Positions 49,880-60,284 of a DNA stretch of 64,000 bases are shown here, piece by piece. The stretch is from assembly GCA_963575745.1 (NCBI GenBank), contig CAUYUJ010006557.1, positions 239,001-303,000 of the forward strand. Direction: 5' to 3'. This DNA is from Prorocentrum cordatum (taxonomy: Eukaryota > Sar > Dinophyceae > Prorocentrales > Prorocentraceae). The notes under the pieces were generated by a model. The model did no database searches. It saw only the letters and a program-made list of their open reading frames with translations, and had not been told where the DNA came from. The stretch's first letter is position 1. The number at the start of each line of letters is the position of its first letter. A program made the position numbers and the translations under genes.

Positions 49880-50144
49880 TGTAGTCCAGGATCAGCACGA
49901 TCTCGCCCTGCGTGGCGCCCTGGAGCTGCTCGCGGCGGTAGGCCAAGCAGGCGCCCTTCTGTCCGCCGGAGGTAATGTCCCTGACGGGCAGCGAGACGTA
50001 GCCCAGGCGCGTGTCGCTCCCGAAGAGCGGCGAGCGGCTGAGCACCTCCAGCTCGAGCGAGCCGCTCAGCGACACGACGGGAAACTCCATGAGGAAGTTC
50101 CAGTCGGGGTTGAGGTTGCTCCAGGCCGTCCAGCTCCTGCGCAC
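49880..50144 (-). CDS. C2 domain, C-terminal two thirds
   Basis: The exon reads VRRSWTAWSNLNPDWNFLME, then FPVVSLSGSLELEVLSRSPL, FGSDTRLGYVSLPVRDI and ends GEIVLILDY plus K. This is the classic C2 order: the N-L-N-P-x-W-N strand, the L-x-L-E-V-x-D/S strand, the D-x-x-L-G-x-V-x-L-P loop and a final G-E-I-x-L-x-L strand. The loop aspartate usually at L-E-V-x-D is Ser here (VLSR), so calcium binding may be weak or absent. The acceptor is CGGCTCCCCAG. Phase zero joins it to the exon at 54104-54223. C2 domains bind phospholipids, often with calcium, and commonly sit in membrane-trafficking or signalling proteins. Confidence 0.8.
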
Positions 50145-50885
50145 CTGGGGAGCCGACTGCGCACCCTACAGTCATCGTGCTGACAGAAGGAACGCAAGCT
50201 GAAGAACGCATGGGGTTTCTGGCCACGGCTGACCTCGGCCACGAATGGGTTCCTGGACCTCGATCTAAGGAACAACGCAAGAACCAGAGCCCCTTCTGAG
50301 CCCGAAGTGGTTCTTATTTCAGCGTCTTGACTGTACTCCGAGTGGGATAAGAATCCCCCCCCCTTCCTGGAGAAGAATGGCCCCCCCCCCGTCGGATCGA
50401 CAGGAGGATGAGCAGGGGCTTTTGGAAGAGGTTTAGGGGGGATGGGTTGAGCCTTGGGGAGCTAGGGTGTGGGGACGGGGGGGTCCGTCGCAAGGCTACT
50501 CAAGTCCACCCCGACTCAGGTCCAATCCAGAGTGCCCCTGCAGATGTCACGCTTCTGGCGCACCGGCGGGGGGATCTGCAGCCAGGTGAACCCCAGCGGG
50601 AGTGTTCTACACCCCAGCGTCGACTGGACCAGCAAGGGGAGGGTTTGACCGCGGTCGGAGAATTGAGGAAACCACAACTGTGCCGATACCTCGCGGCGAC
50701 GAAAGCCTCCAGGCCAGGGAGCTGCCGAGATGGCGGCCAAGTCGTCGTCGTTGTCCGTCGTCGTCGTCTCAAGGCTGATCCAGCCGTGGCGACGAGGACC
50801 CACAGGAGGTCCAAAAGGGCCCAGCCGAGGAAAGGCCCCAGACCCCCGACGTCATGATGTTGTCAGAACGTCGGCCCCCAAAGGA
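50145..50885. other. Intron between the C2 exons, repeat fragments
   Basis: The 3' end of this intron has CAGTCGGCTCCCCAG. G- and C-runs lie at 50355-50400. 50640-50830 includes GAATTGAGGAAACCAC and CCAGCCGTGGCGACGAGGAC, decayed relatives of families 8 and 4. No exon is seen. Confidence 0.5.
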
Positions 50886-51081
50886 GAGCCCTCCTAAATG
50901 GGTCCGACTAGATGGGGTTGGAGGATCGCGCCGCATCGGCGATGCATCGGCAACGACGGCAAGACATCGCCGCCATCGCCGTGGAGAAAGTCGGGCTCCA
51001 CATCGAGCCACATCGCCGATGCATCGGCGATGCGGCGCGATCCTCCGACCCCATCCAGTTCGCCCCAATCTAGGAAGCCTA
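50886..51081. mobile_element. Family 2 hairpin element
   Basis: The ends GCCCTCCTAAATGGGTCCGA and CCCCAATCTAGGAAGCCTAG are inverted. Inner arms GGTTGGAGGATCGCGCCGC and GCGGCGCGATCCTCCGACC are almost perfect. It is intronic within the C2 gene. Confidence 0.8.
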
Positions 51082-51119
51082 GACCAAGGTGTCGCGCCGT
51101 TCCCTGAGACCAGCTGTTC

Positions 51120-53345
51120 ATTCATACTGACGTGTTCCCAACCGTCCTGTGATATTGGGTTCTCGTTTTGAAGAGACACGACCCCGCGTTATCTCCTCTC
51201 CACGTCTCGCCTCCTCCTCCCCCTCCTTCCTCCTCCCATCATAATCATCGTCATCATCATCAGCAGCATCATCATCATAATCATCATCAGTACCATCATC
51301 ATAATCATCATCAGCATCCTCATCGTCAGCAGCATCATCAGCAACAACATCAACATCCACATCCACACCATCAACATAATCCGATCATCCCAATATCGCA
51401 TCAAGACCGTCATCGCCACCGCCGTCCACCTAATAACCATCACAATGATCGGCGTCATCATGATCATCATCACCACCACCATCATATTCACCACCACAAC
51501 CACCACCACCAGCATCAGTCCTTCTTTGTCGCCATCAACAGCGTCATCATCAACATCATCATCATCATCATCAGCATCACCATCATCATCAACATCATCA
51601 ACACAATCACCATCCTATTCATCAACCTCATCATCAACATCAGTATCATCATCATCATCAGCATCATCAGCATCGACATCACCTTTACCATCACCTTTAC
51701 CATCAACATCACCATCGCCATACACCACCACCATCATCATCAGCAGCGTCACAACCACCAGCAACATCAGCAACATCATCATCACCACCATCAGCATCAT
51801 CAACAGCATCGGCATCACCATCATCATCATCACTATCACCATCATCACCATCGCCACCTTCACCATCACCATCAACACCAGCATCCTCACTCTCATCCTC
51901 ATCACCATCAACAGCATCATCATCTGTTACATCACAGCCATAGTCATAGACATAATCATAGTCATAAGCATAATCAACAGCATCAGCATCATCATCATAC
52001 TCATCGTCAGTATCATCAGTATCATCATCACCATCGCCATCACCACCAACATCACTATCACAATCATCATAACCATCATCATCATCATCAGCACCAGCAC
52101 CAGCATCAGCATCATCATCATCAGCATCATCATAGCCATGGGCCATCGCCATCGCCATCTCCATCATCGCCACTTTGGGTACTTCCCTCACAAGCTCCGT
52201 TGCCCCAGAGGGAGCTCCACCGAAGGCCCCAGTGGCGATGCCCACATGCGCCCGCGCTACCAATTTCGGCACACCCTCACACGTCTCGTGGCCTCATGGG
52301 GAGCTCCCCCGAAGGCCCAAATGGCGGTGCCCACATACGTTCGCGCCACCAATTTCGGCCCACTCCTTGCACGTCTCGTGGCCCCATGGGGAGCTCCCCC
52401 GAAAGCCCCAGTGGTGGTGCCCACATGCGTCCGCGCCACCCATTTCGGCACCCACACGTTTCGGGAGCTCCAGCGAAGGCCCCAGTGGCGGTGCCCACAT
52501 GCGTCCGCACCACCCATTTCGGCACAACCCTCACACGTCTCGTGGATCCATAGGGAACTCCGCCGAAGGCCCCAATGGCGGTGCCCACACGCGTCTGCGC
52601 CAGCCGATTCGGCACACCCCTCACAAGCTTCGGGGCCCCATAGGGAACTCCAGCGAAGGCCCGTGGCGGTGCGCACACGCGTCCGCGCCACACATGTCGC
52701 CAGGCCCCTCACACGTTTCGTGGCCCCATAGGGAGCTCCACCGAAGGCCCCTGTGGCGGTGCCTACATGCGTCTTCGCCACCCATGTCGGCAGAACCCTC
52801 ACACGTTTCGTGGCCATAAGGAGCTCAACCGAAAGCCCGGGTGGAGGTGCCCACATGCGTCCGCGCCATACATGCGGGCACACCCCTCACAAGCTCCGTA
52901 GCCCAATAGGGAGCTCCACCGAAGGCCCCAGTGGCGGTGCTCACATGCGTTCGCGCCACCCATGTCGGCATAACCCTCAGACGTTTCGTGGCCCCATGGG
53001 GAGCTCCCCCGAAAGCCCCTGGTGGCGGTGCCCACATGCGTCCGCGCCACTCATTTCGGCACACCCCTCACACGCTTCGTGGCCCCACAGGGAGCTCCAC
53101 AGAAGGTCTTGGTGGCAGGGTTCGCAAGGCGCCACCGCACCTATGTCGGCACACCTTGCACTGGCTCCATTGCCCCAAAAGGAGCTCCACCGAAAGCCCC
53201 AATGGCAAGGTTCGCACTGCGCCACCACATCCGTGTTGGCACACCCCTCACACGTTTCGTGTTCCCACAGGGAGCTCCACCGAAGGCGGGGCACACAGCT
53301 GCCGTACTCACACATGCAGACGGCTGGGCCCTTCGCCCAGATAAT
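51120..53345 (-). repeat. Array element copy 2, reverse orientation, with ATC block inside
   Basis: Read on the minus strand, it begins near 53345 with CAATTATCTGGGCGAAGGGC and GTGTGAGTACGGCAGCTGTG, the left end of copy 1. About 12 units of the 90-bp repeat follow (GGGAGCTCCACCGAAGGCCC on plus) to 52190, then a 900-base ATC/CATCAC microsatellite (51238-52140). It ends with the conserved TTGGGTTCTCGTTTTGAAGA at 51151-51170. The shared ends in both orientations argue for one mobile or amplified unit with a variable interior. Confidence 0.85.
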
Positions 53346-54103
53346 TGTTTGACGGCCCCAGGGCCCGGCGAGGACCCTCAAAGGCTGAAAGTACAAAACC
53401 GAAAGATATAAAAAAAAATCGGTCGTGCTTGTCTCACGACGCGAGGGGGTTCTGGAGCTTCGATTGCATTCGAAGATCGGTGGCGACATCCGGAACCTAC
53501 CCCCACCAAACACTGACTCTCCTGAATCGATGGTCGGCGGGGGTAGGGTTCTTTATGTGGCAGCGTGTTTGCCACATTCCGAACCCCACCCCCGCCGCCC
53601 ATCGAGTTGCCTGAACCGTCGATCGGCGAGGGTAGTGCTCGGATTTAGCCGCCGTTCGAAGAACCTCGAGGGGCTCTGGGGGTTCGCTTGCCCCTTGGCG
53701 AAAACCATGTCCGTACCCGCGGCCTCGCGGGCCAGGCCCCCGGGCCGCGACCCCACGGATGCGGAGCTGCGTTTTGGAAGATGCCCCACGCGGAACACAT
53801 CCGGGCCACCGCGCATCCGCGGGATCGCGCCGCAGGCCACACCGCGGTGCCGCGGATGCGGATATGTTCGCCGCCCGTGGGCTGCGCGTGGCGCGAAGTG
53901 AGAATAACCTCGCGCGCTCGCGCCGCCCCCCCCGCCCTCTCCTGCCGCCCAACGGAGGGCAGAAGAAGGGGACGAGGGAGGGAGGGAGCCAGGAGGAGGA
54001 GGACGGCGAGGAGGAGGAGGATGGGGGAACGAGGAGGAGGACGACGACGACGAGGTGGAGGACGAGGAAGATAGGAGGACGATCTGGCTGCCGATCGAAC
54101 TAC
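53346..54103. other. Intron region with short shared words
   Basis: A CGAGGGGGTTCTGGAG block at 53440 matches text near 11890 and 28095. GGTGGCGACATCCGGAACC and similar words precede two near-copies of ACTGACTCTCCTGAATCGATGG-type sequence (53510 and 53605, with CATCGAGTTGCCTGAACCGTCG). The donor of the C2 exon is at 54103-54102 (GTAG). Confidence 0.4.
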
Positions 54104-54223
54104 CTCCTGGCCGAGGAGCCCGACGACGTACGGGTTGGTGCCGATGCCGTGCGCGGGCGCCAAGCTGCGGGCCTCCACCGCGAGCACCTGCAGCGTGCCG
54201 CGCGCGACCGCGGCCGCCTCCTC
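54104..54223 (-). CDS. C2 domain, N-terminal third
   Basis: Forty codons read EEAAAVARGTLQVLAVEARS and LAPAHGIGTNPYVVGLLGQE. This is the first strand and loop of a C2 domain: G-x-L-x-V-x-V-x-x-A-x-x-L followed by G-x-x-N/D-P-Y-V. The usual D-x-x-G-x-S-D-P-Y aspartates appear as H-G-I-G-T-N-P-Y, so calcium-binding loop 1 looks degenerate. The acceptor is ACACCCCCAAAG and the donor GAG followed by GTAGTTCG; phase is zero at both ends. It joins seamlessly to VRRSWTAW of the exon at 50144 across a 3.96-kb intron. Upstream exons are not certain. Confidence 0.8.
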
Positions 54224-54229
54224 CTTTGG

Positions 54230-55575
54230 GGGTGTCCAACGAAGCTGGGCGGACGCATGCGAACTTCGCTACTGGGGACTTCGGTGGAGCTCCCTATGAG
54301 GCCACGAAGCGTGTGAGGGATATGCCGGAAATGGGCGGGGGAACACGCATTGCGAACGTCGCCAATGGGGCCGTCGGTGGAGCTCTTCATAGGGCCACGA
54401 AACGCTGTACTGTTTGGGGCGGACGCATGCAAACGTCGCCAGTGGGGCCTTCGATGTAACTCCATACAAGGCGACGAAGCGTTGTACTGAAGGGGGCGGG
54501 CGCATGCGAACGTCGCCACTGGGGCCTTCGGGGGAACTCCCTCCGGGGCCAGGCAACGCTGAACGGGGTGGGGCGCATGCATGCGAACGTCACCACGGAG
54601 GCCTTCGGTGGAGCCGTTCGGGGCCACGACATGCTGTACTGGGTATGGCGGACGCATGACAACGTCGCGACTGGGACCTTCGGTGGAGCTTCCCATGGGG
54701 CCACGAGATGCTGTGCTGGGTGGCGCGGACGCATGCGAACGTCGCAACTGGGGCCTTCGGTGGAGCTCCTTATGAGGCCACGAAACGCTGTGCTGGGTGG
54801 GGCGGAAGCATGCGAACGTCGTCACTGGGGCCTTCAGTGGAGCCCCCCGTGGGGCCACGAAACGCTGTGCTGGGTTGGGCGGGCGCATGCGAACGTCGCC
54901 ACGGGGGCTTTCGGGGGAGCTCTCCGTGGGGCTACGACGCGCCGTGATGGGTGGGGCGGACGCATGCGACAGTCGCCACTGGGGCCTGAGGTGGAGCTCC
55001 CTATTGGGCCACGAAGCGCTCTGCTGGGTGGGGCGGATGCATGCGAAAGTCGCCACGGAAGCTTGCGGTGGAGCTCCCCATTGGGCCCACGAAACGCTGC
55101 ACTGGGCGGGGCGGACGAATGGCGACGTCGCCAGTGGGGCCTGCGTTGGAGATCGCTGTGGGCCCACGAAACTCTGTTCTGGGCGGGGCGGACGCATGCG
55201 AACGTCGCGACTGGGACCTTCGGTGGAGCTCCCCATGGGGCTACGAAACGCTGTACCGGGTGGCGCGGACGCATGCCAACGTCGCCACCGGGGCCTTCGG
55301 AGGAGCTCTTTATAGGGCCACGACGCGCCGTGATGGGTGGGGTGGACGCGTGCGAACGTCGCCACTGGGGCCTTCGTTGGAGCTCCAACCGGCCACGAAG
55401 AGCATGGAGGGTGTGCCGAACTGGTTGGCATGCGGGCAGCAAAGGCACGCAGGGGAGGAGGGATGAGTGGGAAGAGGAGGAGGCAGAGGAGGAAGAGGGA
55501 GGGAGGGAGGGAGGGAGGGAGACGCGGGGCGGTCTCTTCAAAACGAAGACCCAACACCACAGCCTGATTGGGGAA
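54230..55575 (+). repeat. Array element copy 3: 77-bp repeats with the shared right end
   Basis: About 15 units of 77 bp (spacing 54751, 54828 and 54905) carry GGCCTTCGGTGGAGCTCC, CACGAAACGCTGT and GGCGGACGCATGCGAACGTC. The unit is a shortened relative of the 90-bp repeat. The right end CTCTTCAAAACGAAGACCCA at 55525 is shared with copies 1 and 2. The left end is missing or replaced, and the array begins within 15 bases of the C2 exon acceptor, so it is intronic. Confidence 0.85.
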
Positions 55576-55880
55576 AGGCACAGCAACACACAACAGCACA
55601 CGACAACACACATCAATTCAACAACACACACAGAGACACACACACACAGACACGCGAACACACAAACGCACGCACGCACACACAACACACACAACACACA
55701 CAACACACACACAACACACACAACACACAACACACGCCACACACACAACACAGCACACACACACACATTAACACACAGAAGCACATAAAACCCATAAGTA
55801 ACAACACACAGCGACACCCAACAACACACACACCACCACCCAACTGCATTCAACAACACACACACACTCACACGCACATG
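55576..55880 (+). repeat. CA-rich microsatellite
   Basis: ACACAACACACACAAC words follow directly after the end of array copy 3, mirroring the microsatellite found inside copy 2. It is not a gene. Confidence 0.95.
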
Positions 55881-55884
55881 GTAA

Positions 55885-56825
55885 TCACTGCTTTGACGCC
55901 ATCGACTCCTCGCCCCGGCCGCCATTGGCGGCATCGTCCGCGGCGTGGTCGCCGTCGATGTCGAGCTCGATGGAGCGGACAATGTCCTCGCTGATGACCC
56001 GGAAGATGGCCTCGTTCCCAAGTCTCCGACGGTAGGATCTCTTCAACCGGCGAGTGTTTCCTCATTTCGGTCCTCGGGGGCCGATGTCGGGCTCTGGGAC
56101 CATTAAACATCCATCCAGGGCGGCAAACTGCCTCCGCGAAAGGATAGTGACCTCTGGGGCCGCTGATTGAAGGAATCGCATCGTCGTCGGATGTCATGGG
56201 TTGGTATCACGGACACGGGTCCTGACAGAAGAGGGTCCTGGACCTCGAAGCCTCCCCAGGCTCGCCTTCCCATCCCGAATCGTTTCTGCTGACGGTCCCC
56301 GGGCCTGGGAGAGGTCCTCAAGGGCACGGATGATTACGGTGGAAAACATCCAGGGCCCCCTGTTTCCATCAGGAAAGCGTCAAGGGGAGGGGGGGGGGTC
56401 TGGGTCTGGGCCCGTGCTTAGCCGATCCACTCTCACTAGTGGCGCAAGCAGACAGGGTGGGGGGGCCTGACCAGTCGCCAAAAGCAGCCAAGATTTTGTC
56501 TCTGGGGAAAAAGGTATGGGGTGTGGGGGGGGCCCGCGCCGATCGGCGAAACAGCTACGAGGACCCGTTTGCTTCGATCGCCTACACGCAAGGGTGACCC
56601 TGGGCAAAAGCGACTTTGGGTGCGCGGCCTCAGGGGCCTGCGGGGCTGCCATATCCATGCCCGCAGGTCAATGCGCAAATCCCTGTCGGCGGGCACCGAA
56701 TGTCACTCACGCAAAAGGTCAGACAATAACTCACGGAAGCTTTTGGCCGTCCCGATGGCGCCTGATAGCGCACCCGATCGCGCGCAAAGCGGACAGAATT
56801 ACATAATTAATCTCCCTTACATGCT
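55885..56825. repeat. Family 3 and family 15 repeats in intergenic or intronic DNA
   Basis: 56030-56215 has TCTCTTCAACCGGCGAGTGT and GACCTCTGGGGCCGCTGATT (family 3, compare 40160 and 44815). 56385-56600 has GGGGGGGCCCGCGCCGATCG (compare 41115). The minus frame at 55900-56020 is open and acidic but unsupported. Confidence 0.5.
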
Positions 56826-56945
56826 GCTACGTGGCGCTATTGGGCGCTCGTGGGCACTAGTTGGGCGCTGTTCGGCGCTACTGGTCGCTGTTGGGGACTA
56901 TTCGGCTCTTTTGGTCACTATTCGACGCTTTTCGCCGATGTTCAA
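56826..56945 (+). repeat. About 12-bp tandem repeat
   Basis: GGGCGCTATTG-like words (TTGGGCGCT, TTCGGCGCTACT, TTCGGCTCTTTT) repeat roughly ten times with a drifting sequence. Confidence 0.75.
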
Positions 56946-56949
56946 TACA

Positions 56950-57204
56950 AGACGAGCGGAAGCTTCCGTGATTTACTATCTGACGACGAAGGGTCACTCT
57001 TGCGCGTCGCCAATTCTTCAAGGAACACGCTTTTCGTTTACCACCCCAGACAACTTCATCGGGCACAAAAGCGTGGAGAGGTTGTTGTGCATAGGATTGG
57101 CATACCTGGGGACACGATTTTTGCACACCACCCCGACGAACAAGCTGATGCGGCACAAGGTACGCGCGGAGTGGCCATAAATCTTCCCTCGATCGTGGCG
57201 TGCG
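56950..57204. other. No gene recognised
   Basis: Short unremarkable sequence between the 12-bp array and the hairpin, with one open plus frame lacking support. Confidence 0.3.
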
Positions 57205-57363
57205 AGCCAGGGGGGTAGGGAGAGGGGGACTGCTTCTTAGGAAGAGGCTGCTTCACAGAAGGCCCTGGCCCTCCATCTGTAGACAGTGTCCGCGCCCTCT
57301 GAGAGGCAGGGGTGCTTCTGGGAAGCCTTCCCCCCCCCCTACCCCGCTCTGCGCGTGGCTGAC
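57205..57363 (-). mobile_element. Hairpin element forming the intron after an exon
   Basis: Minus-strand arms GGGTAGGGGGGGGGAAGGCT and CAGTCCCCCTCTCCCTACCC, with CCCAGAAGCA and AAGAAGCAGT beside them, form an inverted repeat of about 30 bases. A related half-copy (GCTTCTAAGAAGCCC) lies at 57880-57912. It starts immediately after the exon's GT donor (57363). Confidence 0.6.
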
Positions 57364-57567
57364 TTTTGCGCGTCGTCGATTCGCGGCGGCCTCGATGAAC
57401 CAGCGCAGCGGCGCCGGCATGGCCGGGTCACACGTCGCCCGCCGCTGGATGCGCTCCCGCTCCTCGGAGAGCAGCCGCCGCCTCGCGCCCTGCGACACCA
57501 TCTTCAGCCCCCTCGCGACCTGCGACTCGATCTCCATCCCGCGGCCAGCCCATCGGATGGCGCCTAC
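57364..57567 (-). CDS. Exon, charged helical segment
   Basis: Sixty-eight codons read VGAIRWAGRGMEIESQVARG, then LKMVSQGARRRLLSEERERI and QRRATCDPAMPAPLRWFIEA, ending NRRRAK. The acceptor is AAGTGGCAG and the donor GTCAGC. Phases are zero. The sequence is Arg/Glu-rich and helical with a tryptophan-containing end, and no domain is recognised. It is upstream of the C2 exons on the same strand but 3 kb away, so shared membership is an inference. Confidence 0.6.
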
Positions 57568-57569
57568 CT

Positions 57570-57939
57570 GCCACTTGCCATCGCGCAGACGTACATTACC
57601 CGTGCATTGTTCGGGTTCGTGCGATTATTGTTTGCTAGATTATCCAGGATGCTCCTCGATGGTCCTCGCCGAGAAAGAGCGTACACGTCCGAGCAATGCC
57701 AAGACCAACCTCCCAAATGAGCGACGGCAAGAAATGGGTCTTACGCGGGATTAACAACGACCATACGCGGTGGCTTACGCGGTGGCTTACGCGGGCCGCC
57801 AACGCGGCACGCTCCTTCTCCTTAGAAGGCGCCATCCCTACATGTATAGACAAGACCCGCGCCTTCAAAGAAGCAGCGGTGCTTCTAAGAAGCCCTCTCC
57901 CCTCCCCTACCTGAGAGGCAACAACAGTGGGGACTGGAA
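57570..57939. other. Intronic or intergenic; local duplication
   Basis: The short word GCGGTGGCTTACGCG is duplicated head to tail at 57768-57797. No exon is evident. Confidence 0.4.
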
Positions 57940-58090
57940 CAGGGGGAAAACATTGACCTTGAATCTGCGATACATCGCCTTTTGATCGGCGATAGGACCC
58001 CGATGCCGAAACTGCACGATCCTAGGCGGGGTGGGCTGTCAGACACCCATCGATGATCAATGGGCGAGTCGGGGCTTGATGCGCGCGTAG
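57940..58090. repeat. Family 9 hairpin repeat
   Basis: CTGCGATACATCGCCTTTTG on the left and CCATCGATGATCAATGGGCG on the right are the family 9 halves, without an inserted element. Confidence 0.7.
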
Positions 58091-58316
58091 TGGATTGACT
58101 GCAATATTGGTTTACCCCACAATTGGTTTTTCAGTCGGATGCAGAAAACAAAGACGCGCTCCGTAGATCTACGGACCATTGTTTGCTTTCCCCCCGCAGA
58201 TTCCACTGACAAAAAAAACAAGCTCGAGATGAATCGATCCAGTAGTCGGTATCCCCTTCTCGAGATGCGTCCCCGCCGCTGTGCCCATCCCCCCCTCTCG
58301 TTGCCCCTGCCTGCCC

Positions 58317-58455
58317 TTAGGTCGGGCATGTCCTCCTGCAGGCGGATGGTGGACGAAAAATGAAAAAGAGTCCAACATACTAGAAAAACCGTCCCCGGGC
58401 TATCTTTTGAACTAGTTTGGGACATTCCTCCTGCAGAGGGACGCGCCCGATTTAA
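58317..58455 (+). mobile_element. Family 1 element with target duplication
   Basis: The left end is TTAGGTCGGGCATGTCCTCC and the right end GGGACGCGCCCGATTTAA. Flanks GCCTGCCC (58309-58316) and GACTGCCC (58456-58463) match at 7 of 8 positions. An exon-like GC-rich block begins directly to its right. Confidence 0.85.
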
Positions 58456-58680
58456 GACTGCCCCCGTCTGCGCGTGGCCGATGGCTGGCGCCCTCCGAGC
58501 CCTGGCGGCCCGCGCCGCGGGGCGGGGCCACGGCGCGACTGAGGGGGGTGCGCGAGGGCCGCGGGGCCCCCGAAGGGCCTCGCAGGGCCGAGCGCGGTGA
58601 GGACGTCGTCGCAGCCGTCGTGGCCGTCGTCAGCCCGGGCGCGGCCGAACCGACCCACGCATGTTGAAGGGACGACATTT
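58456..58680 (-). CDS. Exon candidate, Ser/Thr/Ala-rich
   Basis: A GC3-rich minus frame reads WVGSAAPGLTTATTAATTSS and continues Pro/Arg-rich to the family 1 element at 58455. Another minus frame is also open (Gly/Pro-rich), so the frame is not settled. The sharp boundary at an introner and the GC bias argue that it is exonic. Confidence 0.35.
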
Positions 58681-58789
58681 TTTCCTATATCTCACCGAAT
58701 ATATGTCATGATGACCCAGCATTTTGCACACAGGTAGACCTTACCTGTAGGAGTCATAATCACCCACTAGCAGTTAGATCGGATTAAAA

Positions 58790-59095
58790 CTGCAGGGACC
58801 TCTCAAGCTTTCGTCAGGCCTGCGCAGTGTCCCCAAGAGCAAGAGCGCAGCCGAGCACAGGAGGGCGTGCAGGCAGCTGCGGAGCTCGGACATGCAGAAG
58901 CACGGTGCGGACGACGCTGCAAAGCCCTGGGAGAGCAGAGAATTGACAGCGCGAGCACCAGATCTGCAAGTAGCCGGGGAGCCCACGCGCCATGCCCACG
59001 AGCGTTGCTCCACCCCGGCGGGTGTGGGCAAACCATTGCCCTTCCGTGACGTCGCCCTTGCACTCCAAGCCTCCCTCCAACCGCACACAGACGTC
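58790..59095 (-). CDS. Exon candidate with hydrophobic helix
   Basis: One minus frame gives GFAASSAPCFCMSELRSCLH and ALLCSAALLLLGTLRRPDES, ending in a plausible membrane helix. A second minus frame is open as well. The composition suits a membrane protein exon, but boundaries are unknown and the relation to the C2 gene is speculative. Confidence 0.35.
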
Positions 59096-59189
59096 CGAGG
59101 GCGAGGCTAGGGGGGCGTCACAGAAGCGTCACAGAGTCGGCTAGGCTGTCCCTGATCAGCACAGGACGAGCGGTTCATTCGGGGATCTA

Positions 59190-59350
59190 CCGACCAGGGT
59201 CAATGCATGCCTGGGTCAGTCGAGCGTTGCAGGATCCTGCAAGGTTCTGCAAGATCCTGCTAGCCCGGGTCGAGGCAGTCCTGTCTTTGCAAGATCCTGC
59301 AAAAACCGGCGCTCTGGCTGACCCCCGCTTGCATTGACCCCCGTCTCAAG
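59190..59350 (+). repeat. Family 10 repeat, copy 2
   Basis: GGTCAATGCATGCCTGGGTC, repeated TTGCAAGATCCTGCAA words and CGGCGCTCTGGCTGACCC match 40395-40575. Confidence 0.7.
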
Positions 59351-59384
59351 GCTCCCTGCTCATCCTGAACGAATTCTTCCGCGA

Positions 59385-59610
59385 CGAGCTCATCCAAACG
59401 AATGATATTGTGGACGAACTCGTCAAGATGAGTTTGCCCGGATAAACTCGCCTTGATGAACTTGTCGGCGGATGATGATCTCGTCTCTGGATGAATACGA
59501 CTTCGGATGAACTCGTCATCGGATGAATTCCGGAATAAGCTGTCTGGACGAACTCGTCTGGACAAACTCACTAGGATGAACTCGTTTGGATGAAACGGTT
59601 TCGGATGAAA
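59385..59610 (+). repeat. GGATGAACTCGTC short tandem array
   Basis: Degenerate 15-18 base units (GGATGAACTCGTC, GACGAACTCGTC, GGATGAAACG) repeat about 13 times. The minus frame is open (DEFIxS units) but repeat-driven. Confidence 0.8.
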
Positions 59611-59619
59611 CATTAGGCT

Positions 59620-60280
59620 TTCCATCGGCATCCCCTGAGATCCTGGCGTTGCAGTAGTTTCACCGCGGGCGTGTTCGCCGAGTTTCGGACCCCAGTCGGG
59701 GACTCCGAAGTGTGTGGGTTGCAGAGAAGGTGGTGTGCACGCGCGCACCCTGGGGGGCGGGCGATGACCTTACCGCGCCTGGAAGAGGCTCGACAAGGGC
59801 AACGTGGTGCCCCGTCAAGCCCCAACGACATAGATCGCACCCCCCCAGGCGGAATGGATCATACCCTCTGTAATCGCAAGCCCGCGACCCTCACAGACCG
59901 ATCCGGTTCAAACAATGATGCAGAAAGATGGGGCCCTGGGCTTCGGTGGTGCTTTTATGTTTTATGCAATGGCAATCTTGCAACTTGTTTGGCGACGTCA
60001 GTCGGCAGCGAGCCGGGAGGGAAGTGAACGGGGGCAGGCCTCTCAAAGACGGCGGGACTTCTCCGAAGCACCCGCACCTTCTGAGACATTGTCTGTGTGT
60101 TCGGGGAAGGCTTCAATAACTTCTCAGAAGGCCCGAGGCCTTCCTGACCTTCTGAGAAGGCCCTCTCCCTCTCAAGACACTCCTTGCCCCGATCTTTTCA
60201 ATACGGGATCTCTGGAAGCCCCGCCCCGTCCCCCGGGACCGCACCTCCATCCTGAGCCGTTGGCTGACGGTCCCAGGAAC
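59620..60280. other. No gene; family 7-like hairpin words
   Basis: CTTCTCAGAAGGCCCGAGGC and CCTTCTGAGAAGGCCC at 60110-60170 are inverted repeats, related to family 7 wording. Otherwise unassigned. Confidence 0.4.
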
Positions 60281-60284
60281 CCGC

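Noticed and set aside
51168-52553. His-rich 461-codon frame
   Set aside because: It spans a CATCAC microsatellite and runs into the reversed 90-bp array, both repeat classes found elsewhere in non-coding context.
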